Counted from the stretch's first letter, positions 7,687 to 16,448 are shown. The stretch: 36,583 nucleotides of DNA from Noviherbaspirillum denitrificans (GCF_002211445.1 NZ_LSTO01000001.1:2665209-2701791); one strand, 5' to 3'. The notes: generated by a model from the sequence alone, not told the origin. Numbers and translations: made by a program.

Positions 7687-8960
7687 CTTTCACGCTATTC
7701 ATTGCCGCGCTTTCGGCCTTCATGCTTCTCGGGATGCCGATTGCTTTCGCGCTGATCCTGACGGGTGTCGTGTTGATGTTCCACCTGGACTTCTTCGATG
7801 CCCAGCTCGTCGCACAGAACCTGCTTTCTGGAGCGGACAACTTCCCGCTGATGGCGGTGCCGTTCTTCATTCTTGCCGGCGAACTGATGAATGCAGGCGG
7901 CATTTCGCGCCGCATCATCCAGCTCGCCGTCACCTTGGTGGGCCACATCAAGGGCGGGCTGGGATATGTCGCCATCGGGGCATCGGTCCTCATGGCGAGT
8001 CTTTCGGGCTCGGCGATTGCCGATACCGCCGCCCTTGCCACACTTCTCATTCCGATGATGCGCGATCATGGATATCCCGTCCCGCAATCGGCCGGTCTCA
8101 TTGCCTCAGGCGGGATCATCGCGCCGATCATCCCGCCGTCGATGCCGTTCATCATCTACGGCGTCACCACCAACACATCGATTACCGCCTTGTTCATGGC
8201 AGGCATCGTTCCAGGCATCTTGATGGGTCTTGTGCTGATCTGCATCTGGCGCTGCCTTGCCCCGGGAATGTCTGCCATCGAGCAGCCAAAGGCCTCCTGG
8301 CCGGAACGCCTCAAGGCGCTGAGGGATGGTACATGGGCGCTGTTGCTGCCGGTGATTATCATCGGCGGCTTGAAGGGAGGCGTCTTCACCCCGACTGAAG
8401 CGGCAGTCGTGGCGGCCGCGTACTCGCTGCTCGTGAGTGTCTTTGTCTACCGCGAGCTGAAGCCTGCCGGCATCGTGAAACTGTTCGTCGATGCCGCCTC
8501 CACCACAGCCGCCGTCATGTTCCTGGTTGCCGGCGCGCTGGTGTCGTCATATATGGTGACGCTCGCCGACCTGCCGGAGCAGGCAATTTCGCTCCTCCAG
8601 CCACTGATGGACGATCCGCGGATCCTGATGGCGGCGATCATGCTGCTGCTGCTCGCAGTCGGCATTGTCATGGACCTCACCCCGACGATCCTGGTCATGG
8701 GGCCGGTGCTGTTGCCCATCGCAGCCCATGCGGGAATCGACGCAACCTACTTTGGCGTCATGTTCATCCTGGTCGGCACCATCGGCCTCATCACGCCGCC
8801 GATCTGCACCGTACTCAATGTCGTTTGCGGCGTCGCACGGATTTCGATGGAGTCCGCCACGCGTGGCGTGATGCCTTTCCTTGCGGGCTACGTGGCGCTG
8901 CTGGCGGTGTTCGTTGTTTTCCCTGGAATCATTACCGTTCCGATGGCCTGGTTCCGCTAA
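7683..8960 (+). CDS. TRAP transporter large permease (DctM family)
   Basis: A 425-residue integral membrane protein of normal DctM length, with about 12 or more hydrophobic segments. Conserved elements include PFFILAGELMNAGGISRRI, GGLGYVAIGASVLMASLSGSA and GIIAPIIPPSMPFIIYG. The last is the proline-rich segment characteristic of DctM. The start at 7683 is fixed by the ATGA overlap with the small permease stop, although the frame is open further upstream. It forms the transport channel of the TRAP system with the neighbouring DctQ and DctP proteins. The substrate is inferred from gntK to be gluconate or a similar aldonate. Confidence 0.92.
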   Translation: MTFTLFIAALSAFMLLGMPIAFALILTGVVLMFHLDFFDAQLVAQNLLSGADNFPLMAVPFFILAGELMNAGGISRRIIQLAVTLVGHIKGGLGYVAIGASVLMASLSGSAIADTAALATLLIPMMRDHGYPVPQSAGLIASGGIIAPIIPPSMPFIIYGVTTNTSITALFMAGIVPGILMGLVLICIWRCLAPGMSAIEQPKASWPERLKALRDGTWALLLPVIIIGGLKGGVFTPTEAAVVAAAYSLLVSVFVYRELKPAGIVKLFVDAASTTAAVMFLVAGALVSSYMVTLADLPEQAISLLQPLMDDPRILMAAIMLLLLAVGIVMDLTPTILVMGPVLLPIAAHAGIDATYFGVMFILVGTIGLITPPICTVLNVVCGVARISMESATRGVMPFLAGYVALLAVFVVFPGIITVPMAWFR

Positions 8961-8981
8961 CTATCTGTCTCAGGAGTAGAA

Positions 8982-9989
8982 ATGAAAAAACTATGCCATT
9001 CCATTTTTACCGCGCTCGCCCTCGCAGGACTGATGGCCGGCGCCAGTGCCGAAGACTACAAGCCGCGCATGATTCGCTTCGGCTACGGCCTGGCCGAAGA
9101 CAGCAACCAGGGCAGGGCAGTGAAGTTCTTTGCCGACGATCTCGCCAGGCGCACCGGAGGCAAGCTGAAGGCAAAGGGCTTTGGCGGCGCGAGCCTGGGT
9201 AACGATATGCAGATGCAGAACGCGCTCATCGGCGGCGCACAGGAAATGATGGTGGGCTCGACCGCAACGCTTGTCGGGATTGTCAGCGAGTTCGGTGTAT
9301 TCGATCTGCCCTTCGTGTTCCGTAATGAACGCGAAGCGGACGCGATCCTCGATGGACCCTTCGGCCAGAAGCTGGCGGACAAGCTCCAGGAAAAGGGACT
9401 TGTCGGCCTGGTGTACTGGGAGAACGGCTTTCGCAACCTGACAAACTCCAAACGTCCGGTCTCGAGAATGGAAGACATGCAGGGCATCAAGCTGCGCGTG
9501 ATGCAGAACCCGGTATACATCGACATGTTCAAGGGCTTTGGCGCGAACGCGATACCGTTGCCGTTCTCGGAACTGTTCACGGCACTTGAAACGGGCACCG
9601 TCGACGGACAGGAAAATCCGGTGACCACCATCCAGTCCAGCAAGTTCTACGAAGTGCAGAAGTACCTTTCCATGACAAAGCACGTGTACAGCCCATGGAT
9701 TGTCCTCGCCAGCAAAAGGTGGTGGGATGGCCTTTCCAATGACGAGCGCAAGGCAATCCAGGAAGCGGCTGCGGCATCACGGGACTTTGAACGCAAGGAC
9801 TCGCGCGCGGCATCCGCCAAGGCCATCGATTTCCTGAAGTCGAAGGGGATGCAAATCACTGTTGTAAGCGACAAGGAGATCGAGCGCATGCAGGAAGCGT
9901 CTCGCCAGGCCATGTTCAAGTTTGCCAATGACGGACATGCCAAACTGATCAAGGATCTTCAGGGCGACCTCGAAAAGCTGCGTAAGTAA
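8982..9989 (+). CDS. TRAP transporter substrate-binding protein (DctP family)
   Basis: A 335-residue periplasmic receptor. It has a Sec signal peptide (residues 1-23, cleavage after GASA) and a DctP domain. The region GIKLRVMQNPVY holds the conserved Arg that salt-bridges the substrate carboxylate in TRAP receptors. It is followed by the family block SELFTALETGTVDGQENP. The start at 8982 has CAGGAG 8 bases upstream. It is last in the gntK-DctQMP operon and is followed by a strong hairpin. A carboxylate ligand is consistent with the Arg; gluconate is the contextual guess. Confidence 0.92.
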   Translation: MKKLCHSIFTALALAGLMAGASAEDYKPRMIRFGYGLAEDSNQGRAVKFFADDLARRTGGKLKAKGFGGASLGNDMQMQNALIGGAQEMMVGSTATLVGIVSEFGVFDLPFVFRNEREADAILDGPFGQKLADKLQEKGLVGLVYWENGFRNLTNSKRPVSRMEDMQGIKLRVMQNPVYIDMFKGFGANAIPLPFSELFTALETGTVDGQENPVTTIQSSKFYEVQKYLSMTKHVYSPWIVLASKRWWDGLSNDERKAIQEAAAASRDFERKDSRAASAKAIDFLKSKGMQITVVSDKEIERMQEASRQAMFKFANDGHAKLIKDLQGDLEKLRK

Positions 9990-10006
9990 AATCCACCATT
10001 CAGCAG

Positions 10007-10045
10007 GCGGCCGGCTTCCGGGAGGAAGGCCGGCCGCTTCATTTT
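10007..10045 (+). terminator. Rho-independent terminator after the TRAP operon
   Basis: A GC-rich stem (GCGGCCGGC-TTCC paired with GGAAGGCCGGCCGC, one bulged base) is followed by TTCATTTT. It begins 17 bp after the DctP stop and closes the gluconate operon. Confidence 0.8.
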
Positions 10046-10202
10046 GTCGAACGTCATCTCGACATAATTGGCCACGCCCGCTCCACTCCTGATGCGGCCG
10101 TGCAGGGACTCCGATTGAGCCGCATTGCCGTTTTGCAAGCCCGATACCGGTTCGGGTTAGCTCGCGTTCGCCGCCCGCCCTGCGACGGTATGCCGCATTT
10201 CG

Positions 10203-10220
10203 GAATTCAGCGCTAAATTC
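10203..10220. promoter_or_regulatory. Imperfect 18-bp palindrome with AGCGCT centre
   Basis: GAATTCAGCGCTAAATTC is symmetric at eight of nine base pairs and shares the AGCGCTAA core with the gluconate operators about 3.7 kb upstream. It may be a weak third site for the GntR-like repressor or a site for another regulator. Confidence 0.35.
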
Positions 10221-10288
10221 AATGCAAACGGCTGCACGGTTAATTCCAGCTTCTACCGCGTCGGCGTAAGAGAAAAGCCTACAGATCG

Positions 10289-10317
10289 TTGACATGGTAC
10301 GCCGTACCAACTATTAT
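10289..10317 (+). promoter_or_regulatory. Near-consensus sigma-70 promoter
   Basis: TTGACA (10289-10294) and TATTAT (10312-10317) have an ideal 17-bp spacer. The spacer contains a perfect 15-bp palindrome, so this strong promoter is probably held down by a bound regulator. Predicted start near 10324, which gives a leader of about 280 nt to the Bug receptor gene. Confidence 0.7.
10295..10309. promoter_or_regulatory. Perfect palindrome TGGTACG-C-CGTACCA in promoter spacer
   Basis: Seven-base arms around a central C lie exactly between the -35 and -10 boxes. The TGGT...ACCA ends resemble sites of FadR/VanR-type GntR-superfamily repressors, but the regulator is not encoded nearby. Confidence 0.6.
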
Positions 10318-10324
10318 CCAACGC

Positions 10325-10340
10325 ATGCAAACGTTTGCAT
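10325..10340. promoter_or_regulatory. Perfect 16-bp palindrome, LacI/PurR-type operator
   Basis: ATGCAAACGTTTGCAT is fully symmetric about a central CG step and closely resembles PurR-type boxes (GCAAACGTTTGC core). It begins at about +2 of the strong promoter, a repressing position. A LacI-family regulator encoded elsewhere is likely. Confidence 0.65.
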
Positions 10341-10602
10341 TGCAATGGATCCGGGTTGGCCGATTTGAGGCCAGGACACGGACGGCACAAATATCGTCAA
10401 TTCCAGCGCATCAGCCACGACCATTCGCAGGGCAGTGCGCTGAACACTCTATGCACATTGTGACGACCGTGCCGCCGCGATCTGGCGCGCGACCGCGAAG
10501 CAGCCGGGAAAACCGCTCCGCAGGATGAGGACGCAGTAATTCTGAGAGTGAACTTCCGTTCGCTCATTAAGTAAACAGCAAAATCCCTTTAAAGGAGTTT
10601 TT

Positions 10603-11580
10603 ATGAGTACGCTCTTCAGATCCGCTCGATTCGCCATGCTGCCGCTTGCCGCATGCTGCCTCGGCGCGCCGGCATTCGCACAGAATTATCCGAACAAGCC
10701 CATCACAATGGTGGTTCCGTTTACCGCCGGCAGTGCAACCGATGTCGTCGCGCGCGTCGTCGGGGAATACATGGCCAAGGACCTCGGACAACCTGTGATC
10801 ACGGAAAATCGTCCCGGCGCCGGCGGCACGATCGGGAGCAACGTGGTCGCCAAAGCGGAACCGGATGGGTACACCCTTCTGATCCAATCCAGCGCGCATG
10901 CAGCCAATCCGGCGCTCTATGACAAGCTGCCTTACGACACGCTCGCGGACTTCGCGGGCATCACGACGCTGGCAACCTTGCCCAATGTGCTGATTACCTC
11001 CTCATCCTCGGGCTACAAGTCTGTGGCCGACCTCGTGTCCGCCGCCAAGAAGAAGCCGGGCCAACTGAATTACGCATCGGCCGGCTCTGGCAGCGCCACC
11101 CACATCAATGCCGAGAAATTCCGCGCCCAGGCCCAGTTCGATGCCCTGCACATTCCATACAAGGGCACACCGCAAGCCGTGATTGAGACAGTAACGAAAC
11201 GTGTGGATTTCATGTTCGCACCGCTGGTTTCTGTCGTGCCGCAAATCAAGGACGGCAAGCTGCTGCCGCTGGCGGTCGGCACCGCCAAGCGAACGCCGCT
11301 GCTGCCGGACGTGCCCACGACGATTGAAGCAGGCGTAGCCGCGTCTGACTTCAACTTCTGGGTGGGAATGCTGGTTCCCGCGAAGACTCCCCCGGAGATC
11401 ATCAAGAAGATCCATGGATCAGTAAGCAAGGCTCTCGATTCGACAGAGGTGAAGGCACGCTTCGCATCGCTCGGTGCAGATGCATTAAAGATGTCCCCCT
11501 CCCAGTTCGACAACTTCATCAAGCAGGAAAAAGCCGAACTCGGCGCGCTAATCAAGAAAGCGGGCGTGAAAGCTGAGTAA
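10603..11580 (+). CDS. Tripartite tricarboxylate transporter substrate-binding protein (Bug/TctC family)
   Basis: A 325-residue periplasmic protein. It has a Sec signal peptide (about residues 1-26, cleavage after AFA) and the full Bug fold signature: YPNKPITMVVPFTAGSATD, ENRPGAGGTIGSNVVAKAEPDGYTLL, and the later GTPQAVIETVTKRVDFMF. Bug receptors bind carboxylates or amides between two lobes. The start has the strong ribosome-binding site AAAGGAG. No TctA or TctB membrane genes lie in the window, so it is an orphan receptor, as is common in Burkholderiales. The leader carries a strong promoter with two palindromes. Ligand unknown. Confidence 0.92.
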   Translation: MSTLFRSARFAMLPLAACCLGAPAFAQNYPNKPITMVVPFTAGSATDVVARVVGEYMAKDLGQPVITENRPGAGGTIGSNVVAKAEPDGYTLLIQSSAHAANPALYDKLPYDTLADFAGITTLATLPNVLITSSSSGYKSVADLVSAAKKKPGQLNYASAGSGSATHINAEKFRAQAQFDALHIPYKGTPQAVIETVTKRVDFMFAPLVSVVPQIKDGKLLPLAVGTAKRTPLLPDVPTTIEAGVAASDFNFWVGMLVPAKTPPEIIKKIHGSVSKALDSTEVKARFASLGADALKMSPSQFDNFIKQEKAELGALIKKAGVKAE

Positions 11581-11678
11581 TCATCGCGGTCTCGGCTCTG
11601 TCCGTCTGAAGCCACAGGAGTAAGAGCCTGATAGCGGCATCCGAGTACCTTGATGGTTCGCACATTAATGACGTTGCG

Positions 11679-11706
11679 GGGAGGGCCGTCCCCATGAGGC
11701 CCTTCC
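11679..11706 (+). terminator. Possible terminator hairpin between convergent genes
   Basis: GGGAGGGCC and GGCCCTTCC can pair over 8 of 9 bases with a 10-nt loop, in the gap between the Bug receptor gene and the converging emrB gene. No U-tract follows on either strand, so the call is tentative. Confidence 0.3.
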
Positions 11707-11714
11707 GTCTGGCA

Positions 11715-13268
11715 TCAGTGCGCCGCCGGAGGACTGCCGACCTTGCCCGGTTTGGTCAGCCAGATCAGTCCGGTCAGGCAGAAGAAGGCAATCGCACAGT
11801 AGAAGAAAAATTCATTGGTCGCCATCATCAAGCTTTGCGCATTCAGCATGCGATCGACGACGGCGAACGCTTCCTCGCGCGTCAAGCCGCCGGCATGCAG
11901 CGCGGCGAGATACTGATTGCTCGCGTCAGAGAAAGGCGACACGTGCTCGCTCAGCTGCGCATGGTTGCGCGCCGCCAGATGCTCCCATGATGTCACGCTG
12001 ATTGCCGTTCCGATTGCGGCGCCGAGCGTGCGCAGGAAGTTCGACAGGCTGGATGCCGCCGCCATGTGGTCCGGCGTAATGTTGGATAGCATGATGGTCT
12101 GCACCGGCAGGAAGAAGCAGGCCATGCCCAAGCCTTGCACCAGCCGCGGGTTGACAATGTTCCAAAAGGTTGCGTCCAGTGTCATCTGCGTGTTCCATAG
12201 CGACACGCCGCCCATCACGAGGAAGGCAAAGGTTGCCAGTGCACGCAGGTTGAGACGTGCGACATTGCGGCCGATGATCGGCGCCAGGATCAGCATGAAA
12301 AAGCCGATCGGCGCCATCGCCGCACCCGCCTGCGTGGAGGTGTAGCCCATGACCAGCTGCAACCAAAGCGGAACGATCACCACGGTGCCGAAATAGGTCA
12401 TGAATCCTACCGAGAGAACGATCACGCCGAAACGGAAGTTCTTGTCGTTGAACAGGTGCAGATCGACGATAGGGTGATGCGAGGTCAGGACCCAGGCGAT
12501 GAAGAATGTGATCGTGACGACGGCGACGATGCCGAGCGCAACGATGAATGGCGAGGCGAACCAATCATAATCCTTGCCGATTTCAAGCATCAGTTGGAGG
12601 CTGCCGACGCCGACCACCAGCAGGACCAGGCCGACCACATCCAGAGGAAGTTTCGCCGTCGGCGATTCTCGCTTGCGCATCAGCGCCCACACTGTCATGC
12701 CACCGAACAGACCGATGGGAATATTGATCAGAAAGATCCACGACCAGTGATAGTTGTCACTGATATAGCCGCCGAGTAGCGGTCCGGCAATCGGTGCCAG
12801 GATCACCGTCATCGCCCACAAGCCCATGGCGGCGCCGCGCTTCTCGGGCGGGAAATTGCGCACAAGGAGCGTTTGCGACAACGGCACCATCGGTCCTGAA
12901 ACGAAACCCTGGAGCAGGCGCAGGATGACCAGCATCGGCAGGTTGACTGAAAACGCGGCTAGCGCCGACATCAGGGTAAACATGAGGACCGAAATGGTGA
13001 ACAGCTTCACTTCACCTACCCGGCGCGCGAGCCAGCCAGTCAGCGGAACGGCAATGGCCGCCGACACCGAATAGGCGCTGATGATCCAGGTACCCTGGCT
13101 CGACGAAACGCCGAGTGCACCCGAAATCGTCGGAATGGACACGTTCGCGATCGTGATGTCGAGGATTTCCATGAATGTGGAAAGCGCGGTCGCAATCGTC
13201 AGCAGGATCAGCGGGAGACCATGCAGGGGTGCTGCCGCCTGTTGCCTGTCTGCTTCTGGAGTTGCCAT
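11715..13268 (-). CDS. emrB: EmrB-type multidrug efflux MFS transporter (DHA2 family)
   Basis: A 517-residue, 14-helix drug:H+ antiporter. The N-terminal half carries MEILDITIANVSIPTI and SQGTWIISAYSVSAAIAVPLTGW, and later LGGYISDNYHWSWIFLINIP. All are diagnostic for EmrB/QacA-type DHA2 proteins and close to E. coli EmrB. The reading frame is open upstream to 13355, but the start at 13268 (MATPEAD) is chosen for its AAGG ribosome-binding site and fit to the family. It is the last gene of the marR-OMF-emrA-emrB operon, 10 bp behind emrA. With EmrA and the outer-membrane lipoprotein it would expel hydrophobic toxicants across both membranes. Confidence 0.92.
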   Translation of the reverse strand: MATPEADRQQAAAPLHGLPLILLTIATALSTFMEILDITIANVSIPTISGALGVSSSQGTWIISAYSVSAAIAVPLTGWLARRVGEVKLFTISVLMFTLMSALAAFSVNLPMLVILRLLQGFVSGPMVPLSQTLLVRNFPPEKRGAAMGLWAMTVILAPIAGPLLGGYISDNYHWSWIFLINIPIGLFGGMTVWALMRKRESPTAKLPLDVVGLVLLVVGVGSLQLMLEIGKDYDWFASPFIVALGIVAVVTITFFIAWVLTSHHPIVDLHLFNDKNFRFGVIVLSVGFMTYFGTVVIVPLWLQLVMGYTSTQAGAAMAPIGFFMLILAPIIGRNVARLNLRALATFAFLVMGGVSLWNTQMTLDATFWNIVNPRLVQGLGMACFFLPVQTIMLSNITPDHMAAASSLSNFLRTLGAAIGTAISVTSWEHLAARNHAQLSEHVSPFSDASNQYLAALHAGGLTREEAFAVVDRMLNAQSLMMATNEFFFYCAIAFFCLTGLIWLTKPGKVGSPPAAH

Positions 13269-13278
13269 GGTCGTGCCC

Positions 13279-14475
13279 TTACTTGAGGTTGGCAGCGATG
13301 ATTGCTTCGGTGCGTGCCTTGCTCTTTGCGATGACGGTCGTATCCGCCGACTCATACGCAGTCAGCGTGCCAGGGACAGGCGCCTGGTCCAGGTGCGCGC
13401 CTTGTTGCTCGTGCAGGTCGACTTCCACGTGCATCGACAGGCCGACACGCAGCGGATGTTCAGCGAGCTGCTTCGGATCGAGCACGATGCGTACCGGAAC
13501 GCGCTGCACTACCTTGATCCAGTTGCCGGTCGCGTTCTGTGCGGGAAGCAGCGCAAAAGCCGCCCCGGTGCCGGCGGCAAAGCCAGCGATCCTGCCATCG
13601 TAATGCACCTTGCTGCCGTAGACGTCGGCCGTCAATTTCACCGGCTGACCGACGCGCATGTCACGCAACTGCGACTCCTTGAAGTTGGCGTCAACCCAGA
13701 GCGCGTCAAGGGGGACGATGGCCATCAGCGGAGCGCCCGGTGCGATGCGCTGTCCGACCTGCACATTACGTTTGGCCACCTCGCCGCTGGTCGGCGCGTA
13801 AAGTGTGGCGCGGGCCTGTGCGAGCATGGTTTCCTGGACACGCGCGGCAGCACGCTGCACGTTGGGATGGCTTGCGACCGTTGTGCCGTCCGTCATCGCA
13901 CGCCCCGACGCGAGTTGTTCGCGTGCTGCGTTTACCGCTGCCTGCGCTGCAGAGACGGCGGCCTCGGCATGATGGATTTCTTCGCCGGACACGGCGCCGG
14001 AGCCGGCCAGCGCCTTTCTGCGCGCAAGGTCATCACGTGCCCGAGCCAGCTCGGCCTCACGCATGGCGAGATTTGCACCAGCCTGCGCCTGCGTCGCATA
14101 CAGCGTTCTCACTTCGCGCACGGTCTGTGCCAGTTGCGCTTCCGCCTGGGCCAGGGCGACGTCGGCATCGGCGGTATCCAGAATGACCAGCGGCTGGCCG
14201 GCTTTCACGACCGTCGTATCGTCCGCAAGGATTTTTCTGACCGTTCCGGCGACCTGTGGCGTGACCTGCACTACATTTCCCTGTACATAGGCATTGTCGG
14301 TTTCTTCAATATAGCGGGCAACGACGGCCCAATAGGCGAGATAGGCTAGCCCGGCGGCGCCAAAGATGGCACCGATGGCAAGCAAGACTTTCTTGCGCTT
14401 CGGCGTCCCCGAGCTTGCCTGTGCGGCCTGCACCTTTTGGGGCGCTGCGGTTTCTGCGGATGTAGATGCGTCCAT
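13279..14475 (-). CDS. emrA: EmrA-type HlyD-family periplasmic adaptor
   Basis: A 398-residue membrane-fusion protein. A hydrophobic anchor lies at about residues 28-48 (LLAIGAIFGAAGLAYLAYW), followed by EETDNAYVQGNVVQVTPQVAGTV, the biotinyl-lipoyl-like signature of EmrA. A long Ala/Gln/Arg-rich coiled-coil hairpin spans about residues 100-210, and a beta-barrel with APTSGEVAKRNVQVGQ follows. The start at 14475 has a clear AGGAAA ribosome-binding site; the frame upstream is open but lacks family similarity. It lies 22 bp after the OMF gene and 10 bp before emrB, and should bridge those two proteins. Confidence 0.92.
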   Translation of the reverse strand: MDASTSAETAAPQKVQAAQASSGTPKRKKVLLAIGAIFGAAGLAYLAYWAVVARYIEETDNAYVQGNVVQVTPQVAGTVRKILADDTTVVKAGQPLVILDTADADVALAQAEAQLAQTVREVRTLYATQAQAGANLAMREAELARARDDLARRKALAGSGAVSGEEIHHAEAAVSAAQAAVNAAREQLASGRAMTDGTTVASHPNVQRAAARVQETMLAQARATLYAPTSGEVAKRNVQVGQRIAPGAPLMAIVPLDALWVDANFKESQLRDMRVGQPVKLTADVYGSKVHYDGRIAGFAAGTGAAFALLPAQNATGNWIKVVQRVPVRIVLDPKQLAEHPLRVGLSMHVEVDLHEQQGAHLDQAPVPGTLTAYESADTTVIAKSKARTEAIIAANLK

Positions 14476-14497
14476 GGCGTTTCCTGTTTGGATTCGG

Positions 14498-15946
14498 TTA
14501 ATGCGTTTGTGCCGGTGGCGGCATGGTCTTGTTCTCGTCGAAACCTCCGCCGAGTGCGCGCAGCAGGGAGATTTGCAGGTCATCCCGGCGCGCGCGCAGA
14601 AGCGACATCGCACGGCGTTGCGCGAGCAATTGCGTCTCGACCGTGAGTACAGTGAGGTAGGGCGACAGTCCACCCCGATAGCGAAGCGTTGCGAGGCGAT
14701 GGGCTTCCTCGGCGGCGCTCAGGGCTTCCTGTGTGGCAGCTTCTTCGCGCCCGAGATCTGACAGCCTGACGAGTTGCTCGGACACGTCCTGCGCCGCATT
14801 CAGCACCGACTGGTTGTACTGCGCGATGGCGGCGTCGATTTCACTGATCTTGCCTGCGTAATTGGCGCGTAATCGCCCGGCATCGAAGATAGGGAGGCGA
14901 ATCGCTGGTCCGACACTGTTGGTGAAGCTGCCGGCGTCCAGCAGCCGGCCAAGACCGATGGCCTGAAAGCCGAACATTGCATTCAGATTAATGTTCGGAT
15001 AGAACTGTGCTTTTGCCGCATCGGCATCGTCTGTCGCTGCGGCAATGCGTGCCCGTTGTGCAGCCAATTCCGGACGACGTCCCAACAAGTTCAGCGGCAA
15101 AGTCGCCGGCACGTTCACTGCAGTCGCACGCATGGCAGGTCGCTCGATATTTTCCGCCGCGGCGGGCATGTCACCCGCGAGGGCGGCGAGCTGCAGGCGC
15201 GTGACCTTCATTGCGGTGGCGAGCTGCTCCAGTTCGATCTTCAGCGCCGCTACGTTGGTGTCTGCCTGCTTGACCTCCACCTTTGTGTCGAGCCCGCTGG
15301 CCACACGCTTGTCGATCAGCGTGCGGATATTCTGCCGTTGGCTGAGCGTGGCAAGCAGCACGTCCTGCAAATCGTATTGTCCGGCAAGCTGCGCATACGC
15401 TCTCGCGATGGATGTGGTCAGGGCGAGCCGGGCTGCTGCATGGTCGAATTCGGCCGCTTTCAATTGATTTTCGGCGGCATGGATCAAGGCTGCGTTTCGG
15501 CCCCACAGGTCGAGGTCCATCCCGAAGTTGATGGACGCCTGCCCTTGGCTGACATATTCACCTCCCTTGCCGAGCGGTGGCTTTGGAATCAGGTAGTTCT
15601 CGGGTTGAAGACCGTAGGATGCATCGAGTGCGCCATTAACCTGGGGGCTGTGCGTCGCGTCGGCGAGCGCGGCGGCCGCCCGCGCACGTGCGATGCGGGT
15701 CTGTGCGGCGGAAAGTGTCGGACTGGACGCGAGGGCGTGATCAATCAGGCGGTCTAGCTGCGCATCGCCGAACATGGTCCACCAGTTATCGTTCGGCCAC
15801 TCGGCATGTTCCAGTCCTCGCGACACAGACGGTAGGTCTATTCGTTGCAATGGCTGCAGTGCCGGCTCGAGCGTTTGGAAACTCACGCAGGCCGAAAGCA
15901 GGACCGCGAGAGAAACGACACCTGTGCTTCGTAAAATGTTCTTCAT
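14498..15946 (-). CDS. Outer-membrane efflux lipoprotein, NodT family
   Basis: A 482-residue TolC-like outer-membrane factor. A lipoprotein signal peptide ends in the lipobox LSAC with the modified Cys at residue 20. Two repeated OEP domains follow (DAQLDRLIDHALASSPTL near the N-terminus and GRRPELAAQRARIAAATDDADAAKAQFYPNINL in the second half). NodT-type OMFs pair with EmrAB- or RND-type pumps. The gene lies between marR and emrA in one operon, with only 4 bp between the marR stop (15951) and its own start. It supplies the exit duct of the pump. Confidence 0.92.
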   Translation of the reverse strand: MKNILRSTGVVSLAVLLSACVSFQTLEPALQPLQRIDLPSVSRGLEHAEWPNDNWWTMFGDAQLDRLIDHALASSPTLSAAQTRIARARAAAALADATHSPQVNGALDASYGLQPENYLIPKPPLGKGGEYVSQGQASINFGMDLDLWGRNAALIHAAENQLKAAEFDHAAARLALTTSIARAYAQLAGQYDLQDVLLATLSQRQNIRTLIDKRVASGLDTKVEVKQADTNVAALKIELEQLATAMKVTRLQLAALAGDMPAAAENIERPAMRATAVNVPATLPLNLLGRRPELAAQRARIAAATDDADAAKAQFYPNINLNAMFGFQAIGLGRLLDAGSFTNSVGPAIRLPIFDAGRLRANYAGKISEIDAAIAQYNQSVLNAAQDVSEQLVRLSDLGREEAATQEALSAAEEAHRLATLRYRGGLSPYLTVLTVETQLLAQRRAMSLLRARRDDLQISLLRALGGGFDENKTMPPPAQTH

Positions 15947-15950
15947 GATG

Positions 15951-16391
15951 TCAGGCGTTATTGATCATGCGGCGCAGGAAGGACTTGAACTGCGCCACGT
16001 CAGCCGGAGTGAAATCACGCAAAAGATGGTTCAGCGTATCGACAGCGACTTCCCTCATGCGGTCCGCTAGCTGCCGGCCCTTGTCGGTCAGCGATACCTC
16101 GACGATCCGTCTATCGGTACTGCTCCGGCTCCGCTGCACGAATCCTTTTTCTTCCAGTCGATCGAGCATACGGGTCATCGCGCCGGTATCGGTCATGCTT
16201 GATCGCGCAAGCTCGGCCGCGGTGCTCGGCGAAGTTTGTAACCGGCAAAAAATGCCGTACTGGGCGTGCGTCATGTCGAATTCAGCCAGACGGCGGTCCA
16301 CGCAGACCGCGAGCTGACCACCTGCTCTCCTGAGAAGATAGCCAATGCTTTCATCCAGTGAATAATTTTCGAGGGAATAATGTTTTGTCAT
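15951..16391 (-). CDS. MarR-family transcriptional regulator of the efflux operon
   Basis: A 146-residue MarR protein. The winged helix lies in the middle (TAAELARSSMTDTGAMTRMLDRLEEKG), followed by the conserved DRRIVEVSLTDKGRQL wing. Terminal helices would form the dimer interface. The start at 16391 has the ribosome-binding site AGGAAG. It is the first gene of marR-OMF-emrA-emrB. An 18-bp palindrome with a second copy lies directly upstream and overlaps the promoter, so it very probably represses its own operon and is released by a small hydrophobic or phenolic ligand. The ligand itself cannot be told. Confidence 0.9.
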   Translation of the reverse strand: MTKHYSLENYSLDESIGYLLRRAGGQLAVCVDRRLAEFDMTHAQYGIFCRLQTSPSTAAELARSSMTDTGAMTRMLDRLEEKGFVQRSRSSTDRRIVEVSLTDKGRQLADRMREVAVDTLNHLLRDFTPADVAQFKSFLRRMINNA

Positions 16392-16419
16392 GTTTGCTTC
16401 CTACGCGTGTTCAGGGGGG

Positions 16420-16448
16420 AATTTAACTGCCTAGGCAGTTACAGTCAA
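16420..16448 (-). promoter_or_regulatory. Promoter of the marR efflux operon
   Basis: Read on the minus strand, TTGACT (16448-16443) and TAAATT (16425-16420) are separated by exactly 17 bp. The spacer is almost entirely the MarR-type palindrome, so repressor and RNA polymerase cannot occupy it together. Confidence 0.65.
16424..16441. promoter_or_regulatory. MarR-type operator 1, perfect 18-bp palindrome
   Basis: TAACTGCCTAGGCAGTTA is fully symmetric and fills the spacer between the -35 and -10 boxes of the marR operon. MarR dimers typically bind 16-20-bp palindromes of this kind. Confidence 0.8.

Larger units (their letters stand above)
10046..10602. other. 557-bp intergenic region upstream of the Bug receptor gene
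   Basis: No credible gene is seen. The region holds an imperfect 18-bp palindrome at 10203-10220, a strong promoter at 10289-10317, two perfect palindromes at 10295-10309 and 10325-10340, and a leader of roughly 280 nt before the receptor gene. Reading frames on either strand here lack ribosome-binding sites and recognisable domains. Confidence 0.6.

Noticed and set aside
9777-10310. 177-codon minus-strand frame over the terminator and promoter region
   Set aside because: It crosses the TRAP operon terminator and the DctP 3' end, with no ribosome-binding site or domain.
10289-10528. 79-codon plus frame in the leader of the Bug receptor gene
   Set aside because: It begins inside the -35 box of the strong promoter, and later ATGs lack ribosome-binding sites. 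The sequence looks non-coding.
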